Source of the DNA: Bacteroidia bacterium
GTDB taxonomy: Bacteria > Bacteroidota > Bacteroidia > Flavobacteriales > Flavobacteriaceae
NCBI GenBank assembly: GCA_030427585.1
Contig: JAUIBW010000003.1
Span: 124,001-188,000 of the forward strand
Direction of reading: 5' to 3'
Length of the DNA stretch: 64,000 bases
Shown: in pieces, positions 8,760 through 18,359 of the stretch
Position numbering within the stretch: position 1 is the stretch's first letter
How the letters are laid out: every line of letters starts with the position of its first letter
The notes under the pieces: model-generated
The model's input: the letters and a program-made list of their open reading frames with translations, nothing else
What the model was told of the DNA's origin: nothing
Databases searched by the model: none
Translations under genes and position numbers: made by a program

Positions 8760-8767
8760 CAAATATA
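8760..8767 (-). promoter_or_regulatory. -7 box of the GNAT gene
   Basis: The minus strand reads TATATTTG, a perfect TAnnTTTG, 21 bp before the start codon. Confidence 0.5.
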
Positions 8768-8876
8768 TAATCCTTTTATTAAATATTATGATTGCATACA
8801 GATCATTTTAGTAAAATTGGCATTAGATTCTTTATTTGGGTCCTTTAAAGAGTTTTATTTCTGCTTTTTATACTAA

Positions 8877-10544
8877 TTACTGATCCATTTTTTCTAGTTC
8901 TTTATCAAGATCCGAATCATCAGTTTTATTATCCTTTTCTTCTTTGCTTTTACGCTTTTGCTCTTCTTTTTTTCTTTTCTTCTCTTCTTTTTGGCGCCTT
9001 TTTTCTTCTTTTCTTTTTCTTTTTTCTTCTTCTTTCTTGGCTTTTTCTTGTTCCTTTTGATACTTTTCGTATTCAGCATCTACATCTTCCTCTTCTTTTT
9101 GCTTTTCTTCTTCTTTCTTCTCTTCCTTTTCTTGAGTACCAGAATCTAACTCTTTTTCCATTTTTTCGAGTTCCTGAAGCTCTTTGTCTATATCTTGCAA
9201 TTCTTGATCGACACCTTGTTCTTTCTCCATTTTATCCAATTCAGCATCAATATCATCGATCATTTTTTGCTTTTCTTTCTCGGCCTGGATTGCAGCTTTT
9301 TCAGCTTTTCTGGCTTCTTTTGCTTCACGTTTTAGACGTCTGGCCTCTTCTTTTCTAAATTTCTTATCTTCTTTTTTAGCTATTTTTTCGTTTTCAATAC
9401 GCTCGCGTTCTAGGCGTTCTTCGGTTCGTCTTTGATCAAGGTCGTTTTCGATTGCCTCTCTGAAACCATCGTCTTCAAAATCATTAACAAAAGGAGTTTT
9501 TCTCAATTTAAGGCTATCGTTTTCTATTTCTTCACCTTCTTCGAGTTCATCAAATCCATCCTGTTTATTTTCTTCGTTCTCTCCTTCTTCATTATTTTCT
9601 TTCTTTCCTTCTTTAATACCGCCTTCTAATCCTGGTTGCTCGATGATCTCATCTTTGGTATGCCAATCAAATCGATAAGATGCACCAAAACTAAACGTAA
9701 AAATAGAAGGGGTATCTTTAAAATTGAAAGCAATGTTTGCATCAAGTTGTAAATCTTTGTTGTATAAATAGGCTCCTCCGAGTCTAAGGATATTATCACT
9801 ATAAAAATCACTTTTTTGCCCTTGATATTCTCCAAAAGCTGCCCATTTTTCGTTTATTGTATGGGTAGAAGTAATAATCCAACCGATAATTGGATCATCT
9901 GTGGTTACTTTATCGACAATTAAATTAGTCACCAATACCCAGTTTCCATTCAGACTCGTGTTCCAGTTATTCTGGGTCATTAAAACAATCTTTGGACTAA
10001 AAGTATCATCATTAGGTGCTGTAAAAGGGTTATCTTTTGATACAAAATTAGCTCCTACATAAGCAGAAACTGCTGGGATTAAGCTTTTCCACTTAAATTT
10101 GTAACGCTCTTTCCAGCTTTTTAATTCATCATAATTAGTAGAATCTTTTTTCGGCTTCTTATATGGATCATATATCAGGTATTTTGCACCAATCGTATTT
10201 ACGTCAAAGTTACTTCTCTTTATTTTTTCTTCATTACCACCAATGGTTTGCCTTACTCCATCTGCTCTAAATGTACCATTTAGCCTTAGTTCTAATTGTT
10301 CAATTAATAAGCCGTATCGTACAGAATAATCCAACTTAAAAACATTTGTTTTTGTGTTAAGAAGTTTATGTTTTTCTTTTCCAAAACCAAAACCACCTTC
10401 TAATTGTAAAACGTTATTACCAACCGAGAAAGCACCTTGTGATGTGCCAGGTCTATTGGTATTGATCTTCTCGGTATATTGTGCACAAACCGTTAGGGTA
10501 CATAGAAATGTGATAATTAGTAACAGAATAGACTTAGGGTACAT
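8877..10544 (-). CDS. Outer-membrane transporter-like barrel with a long K/E-rich tail
   Basis: A 555-residue protein from the ATG at 10542-10544, chosen because it opens a clear signal peptide (MYPKSILLLIITFLCTLTVCAQ) and has a -7 box 18 bp upstream; a longer frame reads into the divergent promoter region. Residues ~25-290 alternate in the way of a beta barrel and begin INTNRPGTSQGAFSVG, as in the MetA-pathway (PF13557-type) putative transporters. Residues ~291-555 are almost purely charged: an acidic segment (GENEENKQDGFDELEEGEE) followed by repeated K/E/R heptad-like text (EEKKEEEKQKEEED, KKRKKEEQKRKSKEE) that should form a very long helix. The function of the tail is unknown; it is low-complexity, so length variation among strains is likely. 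Confidence 0.75.
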   Translation of the reverse strand: MYPKSILLLIITFLCTLTVCAQYTEKINTNRPGTSQGAFSVGNNVLQLEGGFGFGKEKHKLLNTKTNVFKLDYSVRYGLLIEQLELRLNGTFRADGVRQTIGGNEEKIKRSNFDVNTIGAKYLIYDPYKKPKKDSTNYDELKSWKERYKFKWKSLIPAVSAYVGANFVSKDNPFTAPNDDTFSPKIVLMTQNNWNTSLNGNWVLVTNLIVDKVTTDDPIIGWIITSTHTINEKWAAFGEYQGQKSDFYSDNILRLGGAYLYNKDLQLDANIAFNFKDTPSIFTFSFGASYRFDWHTKDEIIEQPGLEGGIKEGKKENNEEGENEENKQDGFDELEEGEEIENDSLKLRKTPFVNDFEDDGFREAIENDLDQRRTEERLERERIENEKIAKKEDKKFRKEEARRLKREAKEARKAEKAAIQAEKEKQKMIDDIDAELDKMEKEQGVDQELQDIDKELQELEKMEKELDSGTQEKEEKKEEEKQKEEEDVDAEYEKYQKEQEKAKKEEEKRKRKEEKRRQKEEKKRKKEEQKRKSKEEKDNKTDDSDLDKELEKMDQ

Positions 10545-10561
10545 ACTCAATAGATTTGGTT

Positions 10562-10569
10562 CAAATATA
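10562..10569 (-). promoter_or_regulatory. -7 box of the barrel-protein gene
   Basis: Minus-strand TATATTTG 18 bp before the chosen ATG at 10544; it supports that start over the upstream in-frame one. Confidence 0.5.
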
Positions 10570-10625
10570 GCAGATTTTATCATTTTTTTAGGACTGTCTA
10601 CATGTAATTGTATACAGAGTTCATT

Positions 10626-10633
10626 ATTTTTGA
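10626..10633 (+). promoter_or_regulatory. -7 box of the DUF4834/YfhO/glycosyltransferase operon
   Basis: TATTTTTG, a perfect TAnnTTTG, 12 bp before the ATG at 10645. It is divergent from the box at 10562-10569. Confidence 0.5.
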
Positions 10634-10644
10634 AAAAAAATGTT

Positions 10645-10914
10645 ATGCAGGAAGCATCACTACAAGGGGTATTAAAGATAATTCTCATTATAATCTTGGT
10701 ATATTATGGACTAAAAATAATAACGCGGTTATTTGGTCCTCTATTGCTTAGATATGTTACAAAGAAAGCAGGGGAGAAATTTAAACAGCAATTTGATCAA
10801 TACCAAGAACCCCGGCAGTCTACAGAAGGTGAGGTAACTATTGAAAAAAAATCGAAACAAAATTATTCTAATAAAGATGTAGGAGAATATATCGATTATG
10901 AGGAAATTGATTAA
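10645..10914 (+). CDS. DUF4834-type small membrane protein
   Basis: An 89-residue protein: one transmembrane helix (LKIILIIILVYYGLKIITRLF, about residues 9-29), then a polar tail ending in GEYIDYEEID. This layout and ending are typical of the flavobacterial DUF4834 family, function unknown. A longer in-frame ORF exists, but its extra 97 codons run antisense through the neighbouring gene and its promoter, so the ATG at 10645 just after the -7 box is used. It is first in a tight same-strand run with the YfhO-like gene (32-bp gap). Confidence 0.8.
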   Translation: MQEASLQGVLKIILIIILVYYGLKIITRLFGPLLLRYVTKKAGEKFKQQFDQYQEPRQSTEGEVTIEKKSKQNYSNKDVGEYIDYEEID

Positions 10915-10946
10915 TTTGGCTCTTTATTAGTAAACTCACACACATC

Positions 10947-13388
10947 ATGTCTTTAATTAAAAGATTTTTACCTCATATTCTTGTTGTTTTAGGTTTTATA
11001 ATTGTTTCGTTAGCGTTTTTTAGCCCAGTATTAAGTGGGAAAATGCTCTATCAAAATGATATAAAGCTATACCAGAGTGTGGCTAAACAACAAAATGAGT
11101 ATCGAACTAATACCGGTAGAGAAACATACTGGAATAATTCTGCTTTCGGGGGAATGCCTACGTATCAGCTGGGAGCAAAATTTCCGCATGATTATATGGA
11201 TAAACTGGATCGTTTGATTCGTTTCTTACCCAGACCAGCAGATTATCTTTTTCTTTATTTGCTTAGTTTTTATATTCTGATGCTTGTAATGCGCATCCCA
11301 TGGAAAATTGCAATTTTGGGAGCATTAGCCTTTGGGTTTTCTACATATTTGATTATCATAATAGGGGTAGGGCATAATTCTAAAGCACATGCTATTGCAT
11401 ACTTTCCGTTAGTTCTTTCAGGAATAATCATGGTTTTTCAGAAAAGATATGTTTGGGGATTTTTATTAACAGCACTGGCGATGGGCTTAGAAATACAAGC
11501 CAATCATTATCAGATGACATATTACTTGGGATTACTAACTATAGTTATGGGGGTAGCTTATTTTGTTGATGCTATACGAAAAAAAGAAATTCCACATTTT
11601 TTTAAATCTGTAGGCACATTGGTACTGGCCGTGGTTTTAGGATTAGCCACAAATGCAACAACTTTATTATCTACATCAGAATATGTAGATACCAGTATTA
11701 GAGGAAAAAACTTATTAGCAGAAACTACAGCGACTTCTTCAGAAAAGAATGGGTTAGATTATGAATATATTACAGAATACAGTTACGGTAAATTAGAGTC
11801 ATTAAATCTTTTTGTTCCTAAATTAATGGGGGTAGGTAGAGCATCTGATTTGGGTACAGATTCTGCTTTTTATCAAAAATTGATTGAGTTAGGACAGCCA
11901 AGAGAACAAGCTAATTATTATGCTAAAGTTACAGGTTTATATTGGGGAGAACAACCTTTTGTAGAAGCTCCTCCATATTTAGGAGCAACAGTAGTGTTTT
12001 TAGCTCTTTTAGGATTGTTGTTGGTTAAAGGAAGGCTTCGCTGGTGGTTATTGGCAGGAATGATATTATCTCTCGCTTTGAGTTGGGGTAAGAATTTAGA
12101 ATTTCTAACACGGTTTTTTATCGATTATGTACCTTTTTATAATAAGTTCAGAGCGGTATCGAGTATCCAGGTTATTTTAGAATTACTAATACCTATTGCT
12201 GCTGTTTTTGGATTGCATAGATTCTTTAATGACAAGTTATCTATTGAAGAAAGGCAAAAGAAATTTTTAATTTCATTGGGAGTTTTTGGAGGATTATGTT
12301 TGCTTTTTTGGCTGTTTGGAGGAAGTTTATTTAGTTTCAAATCCTCTTCAGAAGTTCGATTAGGGATTGAACAACCTGCTATTTTTGATGCTATCAAAGA
12401 AGATCGAATTGCAATCATGAAAAGTGATAGTTTGCGTTCGCTTCTGTTTATAATTCTAATGGGAGGTGTGCTTTGGTTTAGTTTAAAGAAAAAGTTTTCA
12501 GAAAATATTACTCTTATCGCATTGGGAGCGCTAATTCTAATAGATTTGGTTACTGTAGACAGGCGTAGTGTCGATAATGACGGTTTTATCTCTAAGCGTG
12601 AATACAGAAACTATTTTCAACCAACAGCGGTCGATAAAGAAATTCTAAAAGACGAATCTTATTTTAGAGTATTAGATCAGGCAAGAGGTTTTAATAATTC
12701 ACACACAAATTACTTTTTTAATTCTATTAATGGATATACTGCAGTACGCCCTAGAAAAATGGAAGATCTCTATTTTGGCCATATTGCCAAGGGCAACCTG
12801 GAAGTTATTAATATGCTTAACGTAAAATATGTAATTCAACAAAATAAAGAAGGACAATTAGATGTTCAGCAAAATCCTTCAACAAATGGAGCAGCCTGGT
12901 TTGTTGAAGAGTTAAATTTTGTAGACAATTATAAGGAGGAATTTGAATCCTTGAATACTATAGATACTAAAAAGACGGCAGTTATTAGAAAAGAGTATCG
13001 AAGAGATTTAGAAGGTTTCATCCCAAAAAAAGATAGTATTTCTACAGTATCAATTTCTAAAACCGATCCTAATTATCTGGCCTATAATGTCTATGCTGCT
13101 AATCCGGGTTTTATTGTCTTTTCTGAAACATATTATAAAGATGGTTGGAACGCATATATTGATGGGGAAACTACACCAATATATCCGGTAAATTATATGT
13201 TAAGAGGCCTAAAAGTACCGGCAGGAAAGCATTCGATAGAATTTAAATTCGAACCTCAGGTTGTAAAAACAGGAAGCGCTATTACACTTACTAGTTCTAT
13301 TCTTTTTGTTTTACTTGTACTTGGCGGATTGTATTTTCAATATAAGAAAACGGGGAGTTTATTATCCTTAACCAAAGAAGATAAGTAA
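10947..13388 (+). CDS. YfhO family polytopic membrane protein
   Basis: An 813-residue inner-membrane protein with about 12-13 hydrophobic helices: one at residues 10-30, a dense set from ~100 to ~215, more to ~515, and a last one near 780-800. A soluble periplasmic domain of ~250 residues lies between. The family has a GT-C-like topology and in Firmicutes has been linked to glycosylation of lipoteichoic acid. It is followed after 8 bp by a glycosyltransferase, which supports a role in cell-surface glycan decoration. The donor and acceptor cannot be inferred. Confidence 0.85.
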   Translation: MSLIKRFLPHILVVLGFIIVSLAFFSPVLSGKMLYQNDIKLYQSVAKQQNEYRTNTGRETYWNNSAFGGMPTYQLGAKFPHDYMDKLDRLIRFLPRPADYLFLYLLSFYILMLVMRIPWKIAILGALAFGFSTYLIIIIGVGHNSKAHAIAYFPLVLSGIIMVFQKRYVWGFLLTALAMGLEIQANHYQMTYYLGLLTIVMGVAYFVDAIRKKEIPHFFKSVGTLVLAVVLGLATNATTLLSTSEYVDTSIRGKNLLAETTATSSEKNGLDYEYITEYSYGKLESLNLFVPKLMGVGRASDLGTDSAFYQKLIELGQPREQANYYAKVTGLYWGEQPFVEAPPYLGATVVFLALLGLLLVKGRLRWWLLAGMILSLALSWGKNLEFLTRFFIDYVPFYNKFRAVSSIQVILELLIPIAAVFGLHRFFNDKLSIEERQKKFLISLGVFGGLCLLFWLFGGSLFSFKSSSEVRLGIEQPAIFDAIKEDRIAIMKSDSLRSLLFIILMGGVLWFSLKKKFSENITLIALGALILIDLVTVDRRSVDNDGFISKREYRNYFQPTAVDKEILKDESYFRVLDQARGFNNSHTNYFFNSINGYTAVRPRKMEDLYFGHIAKGNLEVINMLNVKYVIQQNKEGQLDVQQNPSTNGAAWFVEELNFVDNYKEEFESLNTIDTKKTAVIRKEYRRDLEGFIPKKDSISTVSISKTDPNYLAYNVYAANPGFIVFSETYYKDGWNAYIDGETTPIYPVNYMLRGLKVPAGKHSIEFKFEPQVVKTGSAITLTSSILFVLLVLGGLYFQYKKTGSLLSLTKEDK

Positions 13389-13396
13389 GGTATATT

Positions 13397-14683
13397 GTGA
13401 AGGTACTGATCGTTACATATTATTGGCCACCAGCAGGAGGTCCTGGAGTACAGCGGTGGCTTAAGTTTGTTAAGTATTTTAGAGATTTTGATATAGAACC
13501 GATAGTATATGTACCCGAGAATCCTACATACCCTATAGAAGATACTTCTTTATTATCTGAAATTCCTGAAGGAATAGAAGTACTAAAACAACCTATTTTC
13601 GAACCTTATCGTCTTGCTCAGATTTTTTCTAAAAAGGAAACCAAAACAATAAGTAAAGGTATTATTGCTGGCGTAGCAAAGCAATCTTTTATACAGCGAT
13701 TGTTATTATATATACGTGGTAATTTTTTTATTCCCGATGCTCGTAAGTTCTGGGTAAAACCTTCGGTTATATACTTAAAAGAATATCTTTCAGAAAATAA
13801 AATTAATGCCGTAATTACTACAGGCCCACCTCATAGTATACATTTGATAGGCAAGGAGTTGAAAAAACATACAGGAGTAAAATGGTTTGCCGATTTTAGA
13901 GATCCCTGGACTACCATTGGATATCACGACAAGCTAAAACTTACAAAGCGATCTATGCAAAAGCATACCTCTATGGAGAAAGCAGTATTAAACACTGCTG
14001 ATCATGTTGTGGTTACCAGTTTTACGACAAAAAAAGAGTTTAAAGGGATTACTAATACCCCGGTTTCTGTAGTTACTAATGGTTATGACAAAGAATCAGT
14101 TTCTGAACCTGTTTTGGATACCAAATTTACCATTTCGCACATAGGATCATTATTGTCTGGTAGAAACCCAAAAAATCTTTGGAAAGCCTTGTGTGATTTG
14201 ACTGAGGAAAATAAAACATTTTCATTAGCACTTAGATTACAATTAGTAGGTGCAGTTAGTGATGATGTATTATACTCTATAAAAGAAGCAGGGCTGTCCG
14301 ATTTCTTGGTGTTAAAAGCGTATGTGCCACATGCAGAAGCTATCCAAATTCAAAGAAGTTCGCAAGTTTTATTACTGATCGAAATCGATAGTAAAGACAC
14401 CCGATGCATTATTCCGGGTAAATTGTTTGAATATATGGTATCTACGAGACCTATTATTGCCATTGGCCCTAGAGGGGCAGATGTATCAAGATTAATTTCG
14501 GAAACAAATTCGGGTACTTTTTTTGAGTATCAAGAGTATGAAAAGATAAAAGCACAAATACTCGAATATTTTGTTCAGTTTCAAAAAGGAACATTAGCAT
14601 CTCACGTTATAGGAGTTGGAAAGTATAGTAGGAGAGAGTTGACCAAAACAATGGCTGATATACTAAAAAACCCAGATTTTTAA
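13397..14683 (+). CDS. GT4-type glycosyltransferase
   Basis: A 428-residue GT-B enzyme beginning VKVLIVTYYWPPAGGPGVQR (GTG start); the YYWPPxGGxGVQR motif is the usual N-terminus of this group, so GTG at 13397 is the real start. The N-terminal domain (1-200) holds ADFRDPW, the C-terminal domain holds SHIGSLLSGRNP, and EYMVSTRPIIAIGP is the nucleotide-sugar binding end. It likely transfers a sugar from a nucleotide donor to a surface polysaccharide or protein glycan in the cytosol. It follows the YfhO gene closely, and a flippase lies 2 kb downstream. Confidence 0.88.
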   Translation: MKVLIVTYYWPPAGGPGVQRWLKFVKYFRDFDIEPIVYVPENPTYPIEDTSLLSEIPEGIEVLKQPIFEPYRLAQIFSKKETKTISKGIIAGVAKQSFIQRLLLYIRGNFFIPDARKFWVKPSVIYLKEYLSENKINAVITTGPPHSIHLIGKELKKHTGVKWFADFRDPWTTIGYHDKLKLTKRSMQKHTSMEKAVLNTADHVVVTSFTTKKEFKGITNTPVSVVTNGYDKESVSEPVLDTKFTISHIGSLLSGRNPKNLWKALCDLTEENKTFSLALRLQLVGAVSDDVLYSIKEAGLSDFLVLKAYVPHAEAIQIQRSSQVLLLIEIDSKDTRCIIPGKLFEYMVSTRPIIAIGPRGADVSRLISETNSGTFFEYQEYEKIKAQILEYFVQFQKGTLASHVIGVGKYSRRELTKTMADILKNPDF

Positions 14684-14971
14684 TACTTACCGAATATTAT
14701 TGCGTAACTTTTTTTGCATTTTACCCATACTTATAACCAAGGTTTCTTTCTCTTATATAATATAGTATCCTGATCGTCTATTATATTCAGATATAAGAAA
14801 AAACCCTGCACATATCAATTAAAACACAGCAGATAAAAAACAACTTCTTTTTGTAGCAAATGTCTTTCTAGGTTTGCATCAAAATAATAATTATTAGAAA
14901 CAAAATTACGTAAGCTATCGGAGTTTTCTTTGTTTAGAAAACCTGAAAGTACGCCTCAAAAAAGAAGTAAA

Positions 14972-16672
14972 ATGATGAAACGAAAACAAATTAAAAGAAA
15001 TGTATTGGTTGTATTTATAATGGCCATTGTATTTGTGGGTTGTAAAAGTGATGATGATAACGTAATGCCAATTACGATAACAACAGAAAATTTTTCTGTA
15101 GCCATCGACGAAAATCCCACTGAAGGACAACGTATTGGAAAAGTTAAAGGAACTGCGAGTGAAGGAGAAGTCTCTTTTGTTCTAGACACTCAAACTCCTG
15201 ATGATGCAATGACTATCGATACCAAAACGGGAGAGTTGAAAGTTAAAAACGCATCATTGTTTGATTTTGAATTACGTACAACAATTACAGGAAAAGTGGT
15301 GGTAAAAAGCGGAAGTGTTTCTAAAGAAGCTAGGTTAACTATTACCATTAATGATGTAGATGATAATCAAACTGTTAATCGACCACCTGTTATTGATGCA
15401 CAGACATTCTCTATTGCAGAAAATATCAAAGATGATGTGGTAATTGCCAATATTGCTGCTATAGATCCAGAAGGTGATACTCTTATCTACACACTTACTC
15501 AAAATACTGATGATATTTTTGAGTTGATACCAGAAGGAGAATTAAGTCTGGGAACAGGCAAAAAACTGGATTATGAAACTAAGACATCTTATATCCTTAC
15601 TGTAGAAGTATCTGATGGTGTTAATAAGGCCAGTGCAGATATTACGATTACTGTAGACAACGTAGCAGAACCTTTTGTTACCACCTGGAAAACCACTACA
15701 AACAATGAAATGATCACTTTTCAACCAGATAGACAGGGGAATAACTACGAGTATACGATAGATTGGGGAGACGGTACTGTTGAAGATAATAAAACCACTA
15801 CCAAAAACCATGTATACGCCACTGCGGGGACCTATACGGTTTCTGTATCAGGAGTATTCCCAATGATTAAAACTACCACAACATCTGATGCTGAAAAATT
15901 ACAAACTATTGAGCAATGGGGAGATAATGTGTGGGAATCTATGAGTGATGCCTTTAGAGGATGCAAAAATATGACTTATAATGCCATAGATGTGCCCAAT
16001 CTTTCAAAAGTTATTGATATGACCAATATGTTTTCGGGATGTAGTAAGTTTAGTGCAGATCTCAACAACTGGGATGTAAGTACTGTAGTTAACATGTCTG
16101 GGGTGTTTAGTCAATGTAAAGTGTTTAACTCAGACCTTAATACCTGGGATGTAAGTAATGTCCTTAATATGAGTGGGATGTTTTACAATACAAAAGCTTT
16201 TAATGGTGATCTTAGTAGCTGGAATGTAAGTAGGGTTAAAAATATGTTGGGTATGTTTCAATTTGCAGATATCTTTAATAGTGATATTAGTGGATGGAAT
16301 GTAAGTAGTGTGACTAATATGAAAGATATGTTTAATCAGGCAAAATCTTTTAATAAGGATATTAGTGCATGGGATGTGAGTAAAGTAACCGATATGAGAT
16401 ATATGTTTTTTAAGGCTTTTACTTTTAATGGGGATTTGAGTAATTGGAATATTCAGAATGTGAAAAATATGAATAGTATGTTGAGTGAAACCGACCTGTC
16501 TATAGCTAATTATGATGCATTGCTTACTAAATGGGCTGCTTTACCCAATCTGCAATTTTTTGTAAATTTTGGAGTAAAAGATTTAATATATTGTAATGCA
16601 GGTCAATCCAGAAGTGACCTAATAAATAATAAAAACTGGACCATCACCGGGGATACAGTTTGCTCAAAATAA
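14972..16672 (+). CDS. Surface lipoprotein with cadherin-like, PKD and DUF285 repeats
   Basis: A 566-residue lipoprotein from the ATG at 14972 with lipobox FVGC (Cys24) followed by KSDDDN, an acidic stretch as in exported surface lipoproteins of this phylum. Residues ~35-130 are a cadherin-like module (ENFSVAIDENPTEGQ to LTITINDVDD), residues ~135-225 a second, ~230-310 a PKD domain (TIDWGDGTVEDNKTTTKNHVY), and ~330-525 at least six DUF285/BspA-type repeats (WDVSxVxNMSGMF, FNSDLNTWDVS). The first module is clearly related to those of the lipoproteins at 38-41 kb. Likely adhesin or binding role at the cell surface. A terminator follows. Confidence 0.85.
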   Translation: MMKRKQIKRNVLVVFIMAIVFVGCKSDDDNVMPITITTENFSVAIDENPTEGQRIGKVKGTASEGEVSFVLDTQTPDDAMTIDTKTGELKVKNASLFDFELRTTITGKVVVKSGSVSKEARLTITINDVDDNQTVNRPPVIDAQTFSIAENIKDDVVIANIAAIDPEGDTLIYTLTQNTDDIFELIPEGELSLGTGKKLDYETKTSYILTVEVSDGVNKASADITITVDNVAEPFVTTWKTTTNNEMITFQPDRQGNNYEYTIDWGDGTVEDNKTTTKNHVYATAGTYTVSVSGVFPMIKTTTTSDAEKLQTIEQWGDNVWESMSDAFRGCKNMTYNAIDVPNLSKVIDMTNMFSGCSKFSADLNNWDVSTVVNMSGVFSQCKVFNSDLNTWDVSNVLNMSGMFYNTKAFNGDLSSWNVSRVKNMLGMFQFADIFNSDISGWNVSSVTNMKDMFNQAKSFNKDISAWDVSKVTDMRYMFFKAFTFNGDLSNWNIQNVKNMNSMLSETDLSIANYDALLTKWAALPNLQFFVNFGVKDLIYCNAGQSRSDLINNKNWTITGDTVCSK

Positions 16673-16697
16673 GGAATTGGAAGGATTATTATAAGAA

Positions 16698-16728
16698 GGA
16701 GGCTGTTATATATAACAGCCTCTTTTTG
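16698..16728 (+). terminator. Rho-independent terminator
   Basis: A perfect 22-bp palindrome centred at 16710/16711 (GGCTGTTATA / TATAACAGCC), flanked by a further G-C pair and followed by CTTTTTG. Confidence 0.88.
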
Positions 16729-16837
16729 TAGTACTACACGAGAATACTATTTTTGGTGTATTAAATAATATCACACTTCTACTAATCTTGTATTTTGTAC
16801 TTTTAAACCTTGAAATTGAATTTTTGAAGTTATACAA

Positions 16838-18295
16838 ATGGGAATAGTTGTTAATCAAACCATACGAAATATTATTATTACCTGTGTGGGGTTTGGTATT
16901 GGAGCCATAAATACATTGTTCTTATTTACCAATTTTCTGGACAAAGAGCATTACGGATTGGTTTCTTACCTGATTACAGCTTCAAATCTGATATGGCCCC
17001 TAATGGCATTTGGTGTACATAACACCTTGGTGAAATTTTTTTCGTCGTACTCAGATCAGGAACAACAGGATAAATTTCTAACAATGGTATTGATCTTACC
17101 ATTATTGATAGCTCTAATTCTTGGAATAATAGGTTCGTTTTTCTATACTACAATTCTAGGCCTATTTAGTGATAAAAATACAATAGTACAACCTTATGTG
17201 TGGACTATTTTTATTCTGGCATTTGCAGTGTCTTATTTTGAAATCTTTTTTGCATGGTCTAAAGTAAAGCTTAAGAGTGTGTTCGGAAACATCATGAAAG
17301 AGTTGTTTTTAAGGCTATGTATAAGTATTCTTTTGTTTTTGGTGCATTTTGAAATTCTGACGGTTGAACAATTTATATATGCACTCATGAGTGCATATGT
17401 ATTACGAACAGTGATTATGCAAATATATGCATTGAAGCTTCACCGTTTTAGACCACAGTTTTCGTTACCTAACAACTATATTTCTGTATGTAAATATTCT
17501 GGATTAATATTGATTGCCGGTTCTGTGGCTACTTTATTAATTGATTTGGATAAGACGATGATAGAACGTTATCTTCTTATAGAAAATGTGGCCAAATATG
17601 GTATATGCGCTTATATTGCTAGTGTGATTATTATTCCTTCTAGAGCCATGCATCAAATTACGTACCCTTTAACTGCTAAATTAATTAACGAAAAGGCAAA
17701 AGATCAATTGCGAGATTTGTATAAAAAAAGCTCTTTAAATCTTTTAGTGACCAGTGGGTTACTTTTTGTATTGATTATTTGTAATGTGCATCAGCTTTTT
17801 GAAATTATCCCCGATGAGTATGAATTATTTATCTGGGTTGTAATTTTGATCGGGATTGCTAAGCTATTTGATAACCTTTTAGGAAATAATAATGCAATTC
17901 TATATAGTTCTGATTATTACAGAATGGTACTATATATAGGAGTAGGGATGGCAATTCTTACAGTGCTACTCAATATGCTTTGGATTCCTGTTTTTGGTGT
18001 TACTGGTGCGGCTATTGCTACATGTTTTGCTATGTTTTGCTATAATTTTGCTAAGTTATGGATTGTCTATGCTAAATTTGGAATGCATCCATTTTCGAAA
18101 AAGACAAATTTGGCATTAGTTCTCATTATAGCTTTTGTTTTTGGTTTTTATTTTTGGGAATTACCGTTTCATCCGATTCTTAATATCGTTCTTAAAAGTA
18201 TATTAATCGGTATGGCATATGCTATTGTTTTTTATACTCTGAAAGTATCTGTCGATATTAATAATTTAATACAGAAAATCCCTCGAGGTGCTTAA
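16838..18295 (+). CDS. Polysaccharide flippase (MOP superfamily, Wzx-like)
   Basis: A 485-residue inner-membrane protein with about 12-14 helices spread evenly along its length. N-terminal NQTIRNIIITCVGFGIGAIN and the FLDKEHYGLVSYL loop match flavobacterial lipopolysaccharide/polysaccharide flippases that move lipid-linked glycans to the periplasm. The Arg/Lys-bearing loop near 250 (IIIPSRAMHQITYPL) is typical. It is separated from the upstream lipoprotein by a terminator, so it is its own unit, but it fits functionally with the YfhO and glycosyltransferase genes. Confidence 0.88.
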   Translation: MGIVVNQTIRNIIITCVGFGIGAINTLFLFTNFLDKEHYGLVSYLITASNLIWPLMAFGVHNTLVKFFSSYSDQEQQDKFLTMVLILPLLIALILGIIGSFFYTTILGLFSDKNTIVQPYVWTIFILAFAVSYFEIFFAWSKVKLKSVFGNIMKELFLRLCISILLFLVHFEILTVEQFIYALMSAYVLRTVIMQIYALKLHRFRPQFSLPNNYISVCKYSGLILIAGSVATLLIDLDKTMIERYLLIENVAKYGICAYIASVIIIPSRAMHQITYPLTAKLINEKAKDQLRDLYKKSSLNLLVTSGLLFVLIICNVHQLFEIIPDEYELFIWVVILIGIAKLFDNLLGNNNAILYSSDYYRMVLYIGVGMAILTVLLNMLWIPVFGVTGAAIATCFAMFCYNFAKLWIVYAKFGMHPFSKKTNLALVLIIAFVFGFYFWELPFHPILNIVLKSILIGMAYAIVFYTLKVSVDINNLIQKIPRGA

Positions 18296-18318
18296 AGCAT
18301 ACTACTCTGAGGGATTTT
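18275..18318 (+). terminator. Terminator-like long stem overlapping the flippase stop
   Basis: AAAATCCCTC (18275-18284) pairs with GAGGGATTTT (18309-18318). The loop is 24 nt and contains the stop codon. Confidence 0.65.
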
Positions 18319-18359
18319 CCAACTAACCAACCAAAAAATTTAATGTCTTATGTATCTTC

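Noticed and set aside
8894..9149. Lys-rich and Phe-rich open frames on both strands
   Set aside because: They are shadows of the K/E-rich tail of the barrel protein.
10354..10644. 5' extension of the DUF4834 gene
   Set aside because: It runs antisense through the barrel-protein gene and its promoter; the ATG at 10645 after a -7 box is a better start.
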